From: Vibrio rarus | GTDB taxonomy: Bacteria > Pseudomonadota > Gammaproteobacteria > Enterobacterales > Vibrionaceae | Direction: 5' to 3' | Assembly: GCF_024347075.1 (NCBI RefSeq) | Contig: NZ_AP024900.1 | Span: 1,488,001 to 1,552,000 of the forward strand | Length of the DNA stretch: 64,000 bases | In this document: in pieces, positions 18,588 to 26,895 of the stretch | How positions within the stretch are numbered: position 1 is the first letter of the stretch | How the letters are laid out: each line of letters starts with the position of its first letter | Notes under the pieces: model-generated | Seen by the model: the letters and a program-made list of their open reading frames with translations, nothing else | Database searches by the model: none | What the model was told of the DNA's origin: nothing | Made by a program: the position numbers and the translations under genes

Positions 18588-19226
18588 TTAGTCTTCAACA
18601 AATGGGTTGCATGCGCGTTCAACGCCAAATGTAGACTCAGGACCGTGACCTGGAACGAATCGAGTGTCATTACCCAAAGCCCATAATTTCGTTTTAATGG
18701 AGTCAATCAAAGTGTTAAAATCACCTTTGGGAAAATCTGTTCTCCCTACTCCACCTTTAAACAATACATCACCGACAAATGCCAGTTTTGCTTCTTTGTT
18801 AAACAGTGTTATATGACCAGGAGTATGCCCTGGAGTGTGTATAACGTGTAATGATTGCAGACCAAAGGTAATCACGTCACCTTCATCAAGCCATTGACTG
18901 GGTTCAAATGCTTCGGTCAATGGAAAACGAAACTCCTGACTTTGCCTTTCTAAGCCCTGTAACCAAAAATTGTCTTCTTTGTGCGGGCCAACAATTGGCT
19001 GATTTAACGCCCTTGATAGCTCTTCACTGCCACCGACATGATCTAAGTGACCATGAGTTAACACTAGCTTCTCAACATCTACTTTTAATTGTTCAATCAT
19101 CATTAAAAGGTGCTTCACGTCGCCACCTGGATCAATGACCACGCCTTTCATTGTCTCGTCACACCACACAATAGAACAGTTTTGTTGAAAACGGGTTACC
19201 GGAACAACTTGATACTGCAACGCCAT
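18588..19226 (-). CDS. ycbL: Metallo-beta-lactamase-fold hydrolase YcbL (glyoxalase II type)
   Basis: The 212-residue protein has the di-metal motif LTHGHLDHVGG (His58, His60, Asp62, His63), HTPGHTPGH and VPGHGP, plus the YcbL-like ending ERACNPFVED. YcbL proteins are single-domain relatives of glyoxalase II that hydrolyse S-lactoylglutathione at least weakly. The order ldtD-mepK-ycbL is the same as ycbB-ycbK-ycbL in E. coli, which supports the call. The physiological substrate is uncertain. Confidence 0.9.
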   Translation of the reverse strand: MALQYQVVPVTRFQQNCSIVWCDETMKGVVIDPGGDVKHLLMMIEQLKVDVEKLVLTHGHLDHVGGSEELSRALNQPIVGPHKEDNFWLQGLERQSQEFRFPLTEAFEPSQWLDEGDVITFGLQSLHVIHTPGHTPGHITLFNKEAKLAFVGDVLFKGGVGRTDFPKGDFNTLIDSIKTKLWALGNDTRFVPGHGPESTFGVERACNPFVED

Positions 19227-19288
19227 GAGAAACCTTTATATTGAGTAAATTGTTGTAAATATGCCATTTTAATCGATAAAACTCAAGC

Positions 19289-19840
19289 TTAGCCACGCCA
19301 TGAACGCACAGGTCCAGTGTCAATATGAACAAACTGACTTCTCGGATAGTAACCCACACCACCCGCTTTTATGGACAAGGCCGCATCATGCACTTTTGAG
19401 ATATTCACCCCAGCAATACGTATGTCCATTGCGCGCCCTTGCATGTGCAAACTTTTACGTGCGACCCCCTTATGTCCATGAGTGCGTAAATAGTGGTTCG
19501 TTGCAGCAGAGCGGTAACCCGAGATAATTTGCACTTCGGCATCGGTGTTTAATACCTCTTGAATTTGGCTGATTTGACTCAGTAACCGTTTATCCATGAC
19601 GTGTGTTTCGTTACGTCGAAAATCACGGCAAATATGATTAATTTTATCAAGTTCACTTTCTACAAAGTGTTGCCCATCAAAATAACAACTAGTGAGGTGT
19701 TCACCTGTGTGCAGGTTATTGAAATTAATAACTTTAGGCGTTTGCGTGGCGGCAAAACTGAACTTTGGCATGGCGAGTAAGGCAAAACTACCCGCAGAAA
19801 ACTGCAAAAAACGACGACGATTTAACTGAAACTGACTCAC
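19289..19840 (-). CDS. mepK: Murein endopeptidase MepK (YcbK, DUF882/M15)
   Basis: The N-terminus LNRRRFLQFSAGSFALLAMP is a twin-arginine signal with cleavage near FSFA, so a folded protein is sent to the periplasm. The M15-like metal site is seen in SLHMQGRAMDIRI (His132, Asp139) and FVHIDTG (His172). E. coli MepK cuts mDAP-mDAP (3-3) and 4-3 peptidoglycan cross-links. It is encoded next to ldtD, the enzyme that makes 3-3 links. The start is a GTG preceded by AAGG; length 183 residues matches E. coli. Confidence 0.9.
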   Translation of the reverse strand: MSQFQLNRRRFLQFSAGSFALLAMPKFSFAATQTPKVINFNNLHTGEHLTSCYFDGQHFVESELDKINHICRDFRRNETHVMDKRLLSQISQIQEVLNTDAEVQIISGYRSAATNHYLRTHGHKGVARKSLHMQGRAMDIRIAGVNISKVHDAALSIKAGGVGYYPRSQFVHIDTGPVRSWRG

Positions 19841-19956
19841 TCACACACCTTAATCGAACAAAAAAACAGTCGCATACTGTACAGATCGATCAAAATTTAA
19901 GCAAATAATTCCATAGAGTTAATTCATAGAAAATGACAAAAGGAGCGAAGCTATGC

Positions 19957-21555
19957 TCAAAACGCCTGTTGCGACTCTTGCATGGCTAGGTCTTGCACTG
20001 TCGGATTATAGTCATAACCATAAATGTCATCTCTAAAGAAAATTCGTCCAGATTCTATCCAAGAGGTTTTATAGATAAGGTGTACAGGTAAGCGACGTTT
20101 CAAAGGAACTCGAGCGTTAGATCCCTGCCCATTCGGGGAGATATTATTGCTTCTAAATCCTTGGGTTTTCGCTAAAGTATGAGCAAATTTATCCGCATGT
20201 TGCACTCGAATACACCCTGAACTAAACGCTCGTGACGGTTTATCAAACAAGTATTTAGCTGGGGTATCATGCAGATAGATGGCTCTTTTATTGGGGGTAT
20301 TAAACTTATACGTTCCTAAAGCATTATAATTGCCGGACAACTGACGCATGCGAAATGGAAATGTTTTCGGGTTCACTCTATGCCACTGTATGGCGCCGTG
20401 ATCAATCACTACCGGGTTACTCCACCCTTTGATGACTTGTATGCCTTTGTTAGTCAAATAATTTGGGTTATAGCGCAATATAGGAATGATATCTTCACGC
20501 ATAATTTTAGGAGGTACGTTCCAAGTAGGGTTTAACACTAAAGAGTCCATTTTAATGTCTAGCAAGGGGGTTTTTCTCGCCTGTTTCCCCACAATGACCT
20601 TAGAATAAAACGCTCGGTTTCCCTTATAATAATAACTCAGATCAAAACTGGGTAAGTTCACCAATACAATGGCTTGTCGCTGCTGCGGCCAAAGAATGCT
20701 ACGCTCTGCATTTAACGCTAAGCGACGAATGCGCTCTTGTAGTGGATAATTTAGCCATTGCATGGTTTCAGGGCCAATAACCCCATCGGCCTTTAACCCG
20801 TGTTGAATTTGAAACTGTTGCACTACTTTTTTTAATTCTTGCCCATACCAATCTTGCTTTTTTATCGCAAAAGGAACTGACAACCCCGCCATTTCAAGGC
20901 GGGTAAATAAGGTTTCTTTATCAGGTAACGTTTCCCCTACTCGGATCAAATTCTTATGTTGCAGTAAAGGGGTACTGCGCAATGCATCATGGGTTAATTG
21001 TTGAATCGCTTTTTGATACTGCTGATAAGCGGGGGAATTTGCACCGAGCTGGTGTAAATATTCACTTAACTGTTCCTGTGCAATGGCCTTATTGAAATCG
21101 TCAACCGTTTGTAGCGAAGGTTGCGCCCACACTTTAGGCAAGCCATGCCCATATAACCAAGTCGTTTTATTTTCCCGTAATAACTCCCGGTAACTGACAA
21201 AGGCTAATAAGGTGTCTGTTGCCGTGAGATCGTAGCGATAATATTGCTCGTTAAGCTTAAACTGCTGCAACTGCTGTAAACGGGTCGCAAAAAAAGGGCT
21301 GAGTTTTGCCTGTACTACCATCTGTAATAACTGTTCAAGCAACACTCGGTCTGTGGGTTGTAACCAAATGAGTTGATGATGATGAGTTGAATAGACAAAC
21401 TCGGTTAATTGGGGATAACGAAAGGTCTCTTCTACGGGCGTAAATGTGCTGACCCAACCTAAAGAGTGGAGCATACTTTGTGAATATGTTGCAAAAGAAA
21501 GGAGCAATAAAACGAGCCAGATCGCCCAACGCGTCCCTTTTATTCTCAAGGTCAT
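19957..21555 (-). CDS. ldtD: L,D-transpeptidase LdtD (YcbB)
   Basis: Periplasmic enzyme that forms 3-3 cross-links between mDAP residues. An N-terminal membrane/signal segment (about residues 10-26) is followed by a long helical region, a peptidoglycan-binding domain (VVQQFQIQHGLKADGVIGPE) and the catalytic YkuD domain with His429 and SSGCIRV, nucleophile Cys448. At 532 residues it is shorter than E. coli LdtD (~615), mainly in the N-terminal part. mepK follows on the same strand after 116 bases. The enzyme class is insensitive to most penicillins but inhibited by carbapenems. Confidence 0.92.
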   Translation of the reverse strand: MTLRIKGTRWAIWLVLLLLSFATYSQSMLHSLGWVSTFTPVEETFRYPQLTEFVYSTHHHQLIWLQPTDRVLLEQLLQMVVQAKLSPFFATRLQQLQQFKLNEQYYRYDLTATDTLLAFVSYRELLRENKTTWLYGHGLPKVWAQPSLQTVDDFNKAIAQEQLSEYLHQLGANSPAYQQYQKAIQQLTHDALRSTPLLQHKNLIRVGETLPDKETLFTRLEMAGLSVPFAIKKQDWYGQELKKVVQQFQIQHGLKADGVIGPETMQWLNYPLQERIRRLALNAERSILWPQQRQAIVLVNLPSFDLSYYYKGNRAFYSKVIVGKQARKTPLLDIKMDSLVLNPTWNVPPKIMREDIIPILRYNPNYLTNKGIQVIKGWSNPVVIDHGAIQWHRVNPKTFPFRMRQLSGNYNALGTYKFNTPNKRAIYLHDTPAKYLFDKPSRAFSSGCIRVQHADKFAHTLAKTQGFRSNNISPNGQGSNARVPLKRRLPVHLIYKTSWIESGRIFFRDDIYGYDYNPTVQDLAMQESQQAF

Positions 21556-21618
21556 GGTTGCTACTCAAACAGACAATTACTTTGAGTATGGCAAACAAGC
21601 TCATATTTCTCTAACAAA

Positions 21619-21647
21619 TAGCTGAGGATTGTTGTATACCTCAGCTA
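21619..21647 (-). terminator. Hairpin downstream of ribA
   Basis: Stem TAGCTGAGG / CCTCAGCTA with an 11-base loop, followed on the minus strand by TTTGTT. Probably ends the ribA transcript; the T tract is only moderate. Confidence 0.6.
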
Positions 21648-21739
21648 TGTTATTGTTAACTATAGATGAATATTTTTATAACCATTACAGTCAACAAATA
21701 ATGACAAATAGCGCAGTGATAAGGGGGGACAACCCGCTC

Positions 21740-22336
21740 TTACACATCAAGATTGTGCTTACCGTGGGACGCTTTGGCTTTTAAATAGCTTTCATTGCCA
21801 CTTTTAAGGTGCGCCATGGTATTAATCACCTCATCAATCACAATGCCGTGCTCTTTCAGTTCACGTATTTTTTTCGGGTTATTGGTCACCAAACGTATAT
21901 GAGCCACATCGAGAGCTCTTAACATTTGCGCCGCTTCTTCAAAATCACGCAAATCATCGGCAAAACCCAATTCGTTATTGGCTTCGTAGGTATTTAGACC
22001 TTCACTTTGTAACTGGTACGCATCAATTTTATTGTAAAGACCTATACCACGCCCTTCTTGGCGAAGATACAATAATATCCCCCCTTGTTCGGACATTTTA
22101 TTGATAGTTTCATCCAATTGTTCACCACAATCACAACGAGAAGAGTGAAAGACATCGCCAGTTAAACATTCAGAGTGCATACGAACAATAGGGGAAGTTT
22201 GTTTATGATCGGCAGATTTAAAGATCATCGCCACATGCTCTTTATCGGTTTTTAAGCCATGGAAAGAGAGAAGTTCAGCGTCAATATCACTGTTAACTCC
22301 AACTTTTAAATTTACCCGAGCTCTTATTTCTGCCAT
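21740..22336 (-). CDS. ribA: GTP cyclohydrolase II
   Basis: First step of riboflavin synthesis: GTP to the diaminopyrimidine nucleotide plus formate and pyrophosphate. The 198-residue protein has the zinc cysteines 57, 68 and 70 in [18 protein letters not shown] and the [17 protein letters not shown] catalytic segment. It is the single-domain RibA type, not a RibBA fusion. The gene stands alone between ldtD and gyrA; no FMN riboswitch is visible upstream. Confidence 0.95.
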   Translation of the reverse strand: MAEIRARVNLKVGVNSDIDAELLSFHGLKTDKEHVAMIFKSADHKQTSPIVRMHSECLTGDVFHSSRCDCGEQLDETINKMSEQGGILLYLRQEGRGIGLYNKIDAYQLQSEGLNTYEANNELGFADDLRDFEEAAQMLRALDVAHIRLVTNNPKKIRELKEHGIVIDEVINTMAHLKSGNESYLKAKASHGKHNLDV

Positions 22337-22388
22337 TACTCTATCTCTACATTTTATATTGAGTGTGCCTAAAATGAATTAGGTGTAT

Positions 22389-22557
22389 TAATACCATTAA
22401 TCGTACTAAATAACGGGTCATGCTAGCTTGTTAAAATGCTCGATAACTGCGTTAGAATTTTTGATTGTAGAATAACGACTTATCGAAAAACTCTGCCTTG
22501 TTTTCGAGCCTTTTTCCTGCGCTATTTCTGAACTCTGACTTAGTGTGATTGGTATAA
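22389..22557. repeat. Dispersed palindromic element, full copy A
   Basis: This ~169-bp element begins ATACCATTAATCGTACTAAA and ends TTAGTGTGATTGGTAT. The arms CTCGATAACTGCGTTAGAA and the complement of TCTGCCTTGTTTTCGAG pair imperfectly, so the whole unit folds into a long hairpin. Matching copies are at 30739 and 55900 (opposite orientation), with half copies at 38884 and 39014. It contains no ORF. Confidence 0.85.
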
Positions 22558-22680
22558 CTATAGGCTTTATATTGGGTTTATTACATTCATTTCAAGCCTT
22601 TGACCTACATCAATTTTTTACTTTATGCTTTTTTTGTCAATGGGGTGCTGTAACCGTTATTTCTTTGACAAGTACCGACC

Positions 22681-22708
22681 AAAAAAAACCGAGCCATTTG
22701 GCTCGGTT
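22681..22708 (-). terminator. gyrA terminator
   Basis: On the minus strand ACCGAGCCA / TGGCTCGGT closes a 2-base loop and runs into eight T. It lies 20 bases after the gyrA stop. Confidence 0.92.
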
Positions 22709-22727
22709 TATCTTTCACTATAGCGTC

Positions 22728-25385
22728 TTATTGATCGTTGTCATCCGGCTGTGATTCATCATCTAATGGCGCGTCCGTTGCTGGCGCTTCACTAGATGCA
22801 GCGGTTGGCTGTGCATCAGAATCAGAGATCTCGGCGTCCTCTTCAACTAACTGAGCTTCTTCAACTTCATCAATACGTTGCAAGCCCACAACATTCTCAC
22901 CTTCGATAGTACGGATCAGAGTAACACCTTGTGTATTACGTCCCACTTGGCTCACTTCTGATACGCGGCTACGAACTAACGTACCCCCATCAGTGATCAC
23001 CATGAACTCATCCCCTTCCTCGGTTTGCACTGCACCAACGACACTGCCGTTACGCTCAGAAACCTTAATGGAAACCACACCTTGTGTCGCACGGCTCTTC
23101 GCTGGGTATTCCGATAATACTGTGCGTTTACCGTAACCATTTTCAGTGATGGTTAAGATGTCACCGTCATTTTGAGGCACAATCAAAGAAACCACTTGGT
23201 CGTCGTTAACCAGTTTAATACCGCGAACACCTGCCGCTGTACGGCCCATGCCACGAACTTGGGTTTCATTAAAGCGAACCACTTTACCCGCTTTAGAGAA
23301 CAACATAATGTCACTGTCACTGGTGGTAATATCCACACCAATCAATGAATCATCATCACGTAGGTTAACGGCAATCAAACCGTTACTGCGTACGTTAGCA
23401 AATTGATCCAGTGATGTTTTCTTCACTGTACCCGATGCTGTCGCCATGAAGATAAACTTATCTTCACTAAATTCAGATACTGGCAAAATAGCCGTAATAC
23501 GTTCACCCTCTTCAAGAGGGAGAATATTAACGATAGGTTTACCACGTGCGGTACGGCTTGCAAGAGGCAATTGGTACACTTTCAGGCGGTAAGTTTTACC
23601 ACGAGTAGAGAAGCATAAGATGTTGTCGTGAGTGTTCGCCACCAGAAGACGCTCAATATAGTCTTCTTCTTTCATCTTAGTGGCACTCTTACCTCGACCA
23701 CCACGACGCTGAGCTTCGTAGTCGCTAAGAATTTGGTACTTAACGTAACCTTCGTGAGAAAGAGTCACAACAACGTCTTCTTGAGCGATCAGCTCTTCCA
23801 TATCGATATCATGAATCGCGGCCGTAATTTCAGTACGACGTTCATCACCATAACCTTCACGGATGGCTTCTAACTCTTCAACGATCACTTCCATCAAGCG
23901 TTCAGTGCTCGCTAGAATGTGCATTAGCTCTGCGATTTCATCTAACAGTGCTTTGTATTCGTCAAGAATTTTTTCATGCTCTAGACCGGTCAATTTTTGT
24001 AGACGCAGGTCAAGGATGGCTTGTGCTTGCTGTTCGGTTAAGAAGTATTGACCGTCACGAATGCCAAACTGCTCTTCAAGCCATTCTGGGCGAGCCGCAT
24101 CTGTACCAGCACGTTCTAGCATGGTAGACACAAGACCAAGATCCCAACCGCGCGCCACTAAGCCCGCTTTTGCTTCAGCAGGTGTCGATGCTTGACGGAT
24201 CAGTTCAATGATTTCATCAATGTTGGCTAATGCAAGAGCTAAACCTTCTAGGATATGAGCACGATCACGAGCTTTACGCAGTTCGAAAATAGTACGACGT
24301 GTCACCACTTCACGGCGGTGATCAACAAAAGCTTTTAGCATTTCTTTTAAGTTGAAATGCTTAGGTTGGCCTTTATCCAATGCCACCATGTTGATGCCGA
24401 AAGTCGTCTGTAACTGTGTGTGTGCATAAAGGTTATTAAGAACAACCTCACCCACGGCATCACGTTTACATTCAATCACGATGCGCATACCGTCTTTATC
24501 AGACTCATCGCGCAAGGCACTGATGCCTTCCACTTTTTTGTCTTTTACTAACTCAGCCACTTTTTCAATTAAGCGCGCCTTGTTAACTTGGTATGGAATT
24601 TCAGTCACTATGATGGTTTCTTTGCCCTTGCTGTCCGCTTCTATATTAGCTTTAGCACGCATGTAAACCTTACCACGCCCCGTGTTATAAGCATCGATGA
24701 TGCCTTTACGACCGCTAATCAGCGCAGCCGTCGGGAAATCTGGACCTGGAATATAATCCATCAACTGAGCAATGGTGATCTCTTCATCTTTAATGAAGGC
24801 CAAACAACCATCAATGACTTCAGTAATGTTGTGCGGAGGGATATTCGTCGCCATACCCACAGCAATACCTGATGAACCATTAATTAATAGGTTCGGTACG
24901 CGTGTCGGCAGTACCGCAGGAATCTGTTCCGTGCCGTCATAGTTAGGTACAAAGTCGACCGTTTCTTTGTCAAGGTCAGCGAGCAACTCATGAGCAATTT
25001 TCGACATACGAACTTCGGTGTAACGCATTGCCGCAGCTGAGTCACCATCGATAGAACCAAAGTTGCCTTGCCCATCAGCCAACATATAACGTAATGCAAA
25101 GGGCTGCGCCATACGTACGATGGTGTCGTATACCGCACTGTCACCATGAGGGTGATATTTACCAATGACATCACCAACAACACGTGCTGATTTTTTGTAA
25201 GGCTTATTCCAATCATTACCTAATACGTTCATCGCGAACAATACGCGTCTGTGTACTGGTTTCAAACCATCGCGAACATCGGGCAGTGCTCGTCCCACGA
25301 TGACGGACATTGCGTAGTCAAGGTACGAACCTCTCAGTTCGTCTTCAATATTTACCGGTGTGATCTCTTTTGCTAGATCGCTCAT
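22728..25385 (-). CDS. gyrA: DNA gyrase subunit A
   Basis: Type II topoisomerase subunit, 885 residues, that cuts and rejoins DNA in the GyrA2B2 enzyme. The active-site tyrosine is Tyr122 in AAAMRYTEV. The quinolone-resistance region reads [11 protein letters not shown] with Ser83 and Asp87, the sensitive-type residues. Six C-terminal beta-propeller repeats include the GyrA box QRRGGRGK (about residues 562-569). The tail is long and acidic ([11 protein letters not shown]). A 3-codon reading frame, ATGGCTCTATGA, overlaps the start codon by one codon-step (see findings). It is transcribed divergently from ubiG. Confidence 0.97.
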   Translation of the reverse strand: MSDLAKEITPVNIEDELRGSYLDYAMSVIVGRALPDVRDGLKPVHRRVLFAMNVLGNDWNKPYKKSARVVGDVIGKYHPHGDSAVYDTIVRMAQPFALRYMLADGQGNFGSIDGDSAAAMRYTEVRMSKIAHELLADLDKETVDFVPNYDGTEQIPAVLPTRVPNLLINGSSGIAVGMATNIPPHNITEVIDGCLAFIKDEEITIAQLMDYIPGPDFPTAALISGRKGIIDAYNTGRGKVYMRAKANIEADSKGKETIIVTEIPYQVNKARLIEKVAELVKDKKVEGISALRDESDKDGMRIVIECKRDAVGEVVLNNLYAHTQLQTTFGINMVALDKGQPKHFNLKEMLKAFVDHRREVVTRRTIFELRKARDRAHILEGLALALANIDEIIELIRQASTPAEAKAGLVARGWDLGLVSTMLERAGTDAARPEWLEEQFGIRDGQYFLTEQQAQAILDLRLQKLTGLEHEKILDEYKALLDEIAELMHILASTERLMEVIVEELEAIREGYGDERRTEITAAIHDIDMEELIAQEDVVVTLSHEGYVKYQILSDYEAQRRGGRGKSATKMKEEDYIERLLVANTHDNILCFSTRGKTYRLKVYQLPLASRTARGKPIVNILPLEEGERITAILPVSEFSEDKFIFMATASGTVKKTSLDQFANVRSNGLIAVNLRDDDSLIGVDITTSDSDIMLFSKAGKVVRFNETQVRGMGRTAAGVRGIKLVNDDQVVSLIVPQNDGDILTITENGYGKRTVLSEYPAKSRATQGVVSIKVSERNGSVVGAVQTEEGDEFMVITDGGTLVRSRVSEVSQVGRNTQGVTLIRTIEGENVVGLQRIDEVEEAQLVEEDAEISDSDAQPTAASSEAPATDAPLDDESQPDDNDQ

Positions 25386-25648
25386 AGAGCCATTATCCCT
25401 CTATTATTAGATCGTCTTTTCGATTCCTATAAGAAAGGAAAATATAACACAATTTTTCCAGATTCTGCATTACTTTCATCAGTAGATCCCCCCTGTGTGA
25501 CACTCGTTAGTCTTAAGCTGCACATTATTTAAACGCCTTGGGATGAACCCCTACCCAAACCGACTCACTCACATCCCAATTACGACAAATGCAATCCTTG
25601 CTTAGTTAAGGTTATAATACGCAAAATGTATCAGTTTAGTGATGAGTG

Positions 25649-26359
25649 ATGATGGAACAAGGACAAAACGTCGACCCGAAGGAAATTCAAAAATTTGCTG
25701 ACATGGCTTCTCGTTGGTGGGACAAAGACGGGGAATTTAAACCTCTGCATCAAATTAACCCTTTACGCCTGAAGTATGTTCAAGACTCTGTAGGCGGTTT
25801 ATTTGCCAAACGTGTCTTAGATGTAGGTTGTGGTGGCGGTATTCTCGCTGAGAGCATGGCGTTAGAAGGGGCACAAGTGACCGGCCTTGATATGGGGCGA
25901 GAACCCTTAGAAGTGGCCCGACTGCACGCCTTAGAAAGTGGCGCTAAGCTCGATTACATTCGCACCACAGTAGAAGAGCACGCTGCCACCCATGCCGAAC
26001 ACTACGACGTGGTAACTTGTATGGAAATGATCGAGCATGTCCCTGACCCACAATCGGTTATCTCTGCCTGTGCGGCCTTAGTCAAACCCGGTGGACATGT
26101 TGTGTTCTCAACCCTCAATCGCAACTTAAAATCCTATCTGTTTGCTATTGTGGGCGCTGAGAAAGTATTGAAACTGTTACCGCAAGGCACTCATGACTAC
26201 AACAAGTTTTTAAAGCCTTCTGAACTGGTAAAAATGGTTGACCATACACCACTGCAAGAAAAAGGCATCACAGGGATCAGTTATAACCTGTTATTTGACC
26301 GCTACCGTTTAAGCTCTAATGTAGATGTTAACTACATAGTACACACGCAAAAGCGTTAA
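25649..26359 (+). CDS. ubiG: Ubiquinone biosynthesis O-methyltransferase
   Basis: SAM-dependent methyltransferase catalysing both O-methylations in ubiquinone synthesis. Motif I is [15 protein letters not shown], and the N-terminus [20 protein letters not shown] is a UbiG hallmark. Several starts are possible (GTG 25646, ATG 25649, ATG 25652); none has a strong ribosome-binding site and I take the first ATG, giving 236 residues. A perfect TATAAT lies at 25613-25618, but the -35 is poor. The gyrA/ubiG divergence is the same as in E. coli. Confidence 0.94.
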   Translation: MMEQGQNVDPKEIQKFADMASRWWDKDGEFKPLHQINPLRLKYVQDSVGGLFAKRVLDVGCGGGILAESMALEGAQVTGLDMGREPLEVARLHALESGAKLDYIRTTVEEHAATHAEHYDVVTCMEMIEHVPDPQSVISACAALVKPGGHVVFSTLNRNLKSYLFAIVGAEKVLKLLPQGTHDYNKFLKPSELVKMVDHTPLQEKGITGISYNLLFDRYRLSSNVDVNYIVHTQKR

Positions 26360-26372
26360 TAGGGCCCAGTGC

Positions 26373-26418
26373 TACCAATCTCAGTAAGTCAATGTTAAGA
26401 GCCTTACTATGATTGGTA
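26373..26418. repeat. Short palindrome resembling the ends of the dispersed element
   Basis: TACCAATCTCAGTAAG and CTTACTATGATTGGTA form an almost perfect 16-bp stem around a 14-base loop. The sequence matches the outer ends of the ~166-bp repeat (ATACCAATCACACTAAGTAAG) with the middle missing. It follows ubiG and could also end its transcript, though no T run follows. Confidence 0.6.
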
Positions 26419-26522
26419 TCATTGCCCAGGCAAATCGCTGTTTTAGATACCGCACTTTTCTGGACTATGCAAACCGTTCATAGGCAGATATTTGAGCATT
26501 TTCACTCAATTTATGCGCAGTT

Positions 26523-26531
26523 TTATCAACC
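26523..26531 (+). promoter_or_regulatory. DnaA-box-like site, weaker
   Basis: TTATCAACC differs by one base from the DnaA box variant TTATCAACA. It lies in the long nrdA upstream region together with a perfect box at 26696. Confidence 0.4.
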
Positions 26532-26555
26532 AGTTTCACCATGCTGAAGGGTTCT

Positions 26556-26589
26556 AATTGTTTGATAAAGATCAAGTAATTTTTTTTTT
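26556..26589 (+). terminator. Weak hairpin with an eleven-T run
   Basis: TTTGAT / ATCAAG (one G-T pair) with a 4-base loop, 3 bases before a T11 run ending at 26589. It might end the ubiG message or a small transcript from the region between ubiG and nrdA. Confidence 0.35.
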
Positions 26590-26695
26590 GCCCTGTTCGA
26601 TTTTAAATCACCCACAAGCCTGAAAAAACCGCAGGTCAATTTCGCCTTAAACTGCAAAGTAAGTGACTGCTAACAGAGAAAATTCCATACACGGT

Positions 26696-26704
26696 TTATC
26701 CACA
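26696..26704 (+). promoter_or_regulatory. Consensus DnaA box upstream of nrdA
   Basis: TTATCCACA is the exact high-affinity DnaA box. E. coli nrdAB also has DnaA boxes in its promoter region, tying dNTP supply to replication. It lies about 200 bases before the nrdA start. Confidence 0.6.
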
Positions 26705-26773
26705 GGACAGATTTCACCTCGAACTTGAAAATTCCCTGCAACCGCACTATCTTGTAACTCGTCAAAGGGAACA

Positions 26774-26820
26774 CCCCTACATATAGTGTTTCCATCTCTA
26801 ATACGAGATGGATATAGATC
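26774..26820 (+). promoter_or_regulatory. Candidate pair of NrdR boxes
   Basis: Box 1 (CCCCTACATATAGTGT, 26774-26789) matches about 13 of 16 positions of the NrdR consensus as I remember it (acaCwAtATaTwGwgt). Exactly 31 bp downstream a weaker half-match (ATATAGA, within 26805-26820) is seen. NrdR binds two boxes spaced about three helical turns, so the spacing is right. NrdR represses ribonucleotide reductase operons when dATP/ATP is high. Confidence 0.6.
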
Positions 26821-26895
26821 ACAAAATAACCAATATTTTTCAACCTAACATGAAAAATGTGGCTTTAACCATTGATGTTATGGATATCTAGTAGA

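Noticed and set aside
22545..22754. Hydrophobic 69-codon plus-strand frame between ribA and gyrA
   Set aside because: It starts with a GTG inside repeat copy A, has no ribosome-binding site and runs into the gyrA terminator and gene end.
22728..25385. Possible quinolone-resistance changes in gyrA
   Set aside because: Residues 83 (Ser) and 87 (Asp) are the sensitive type.
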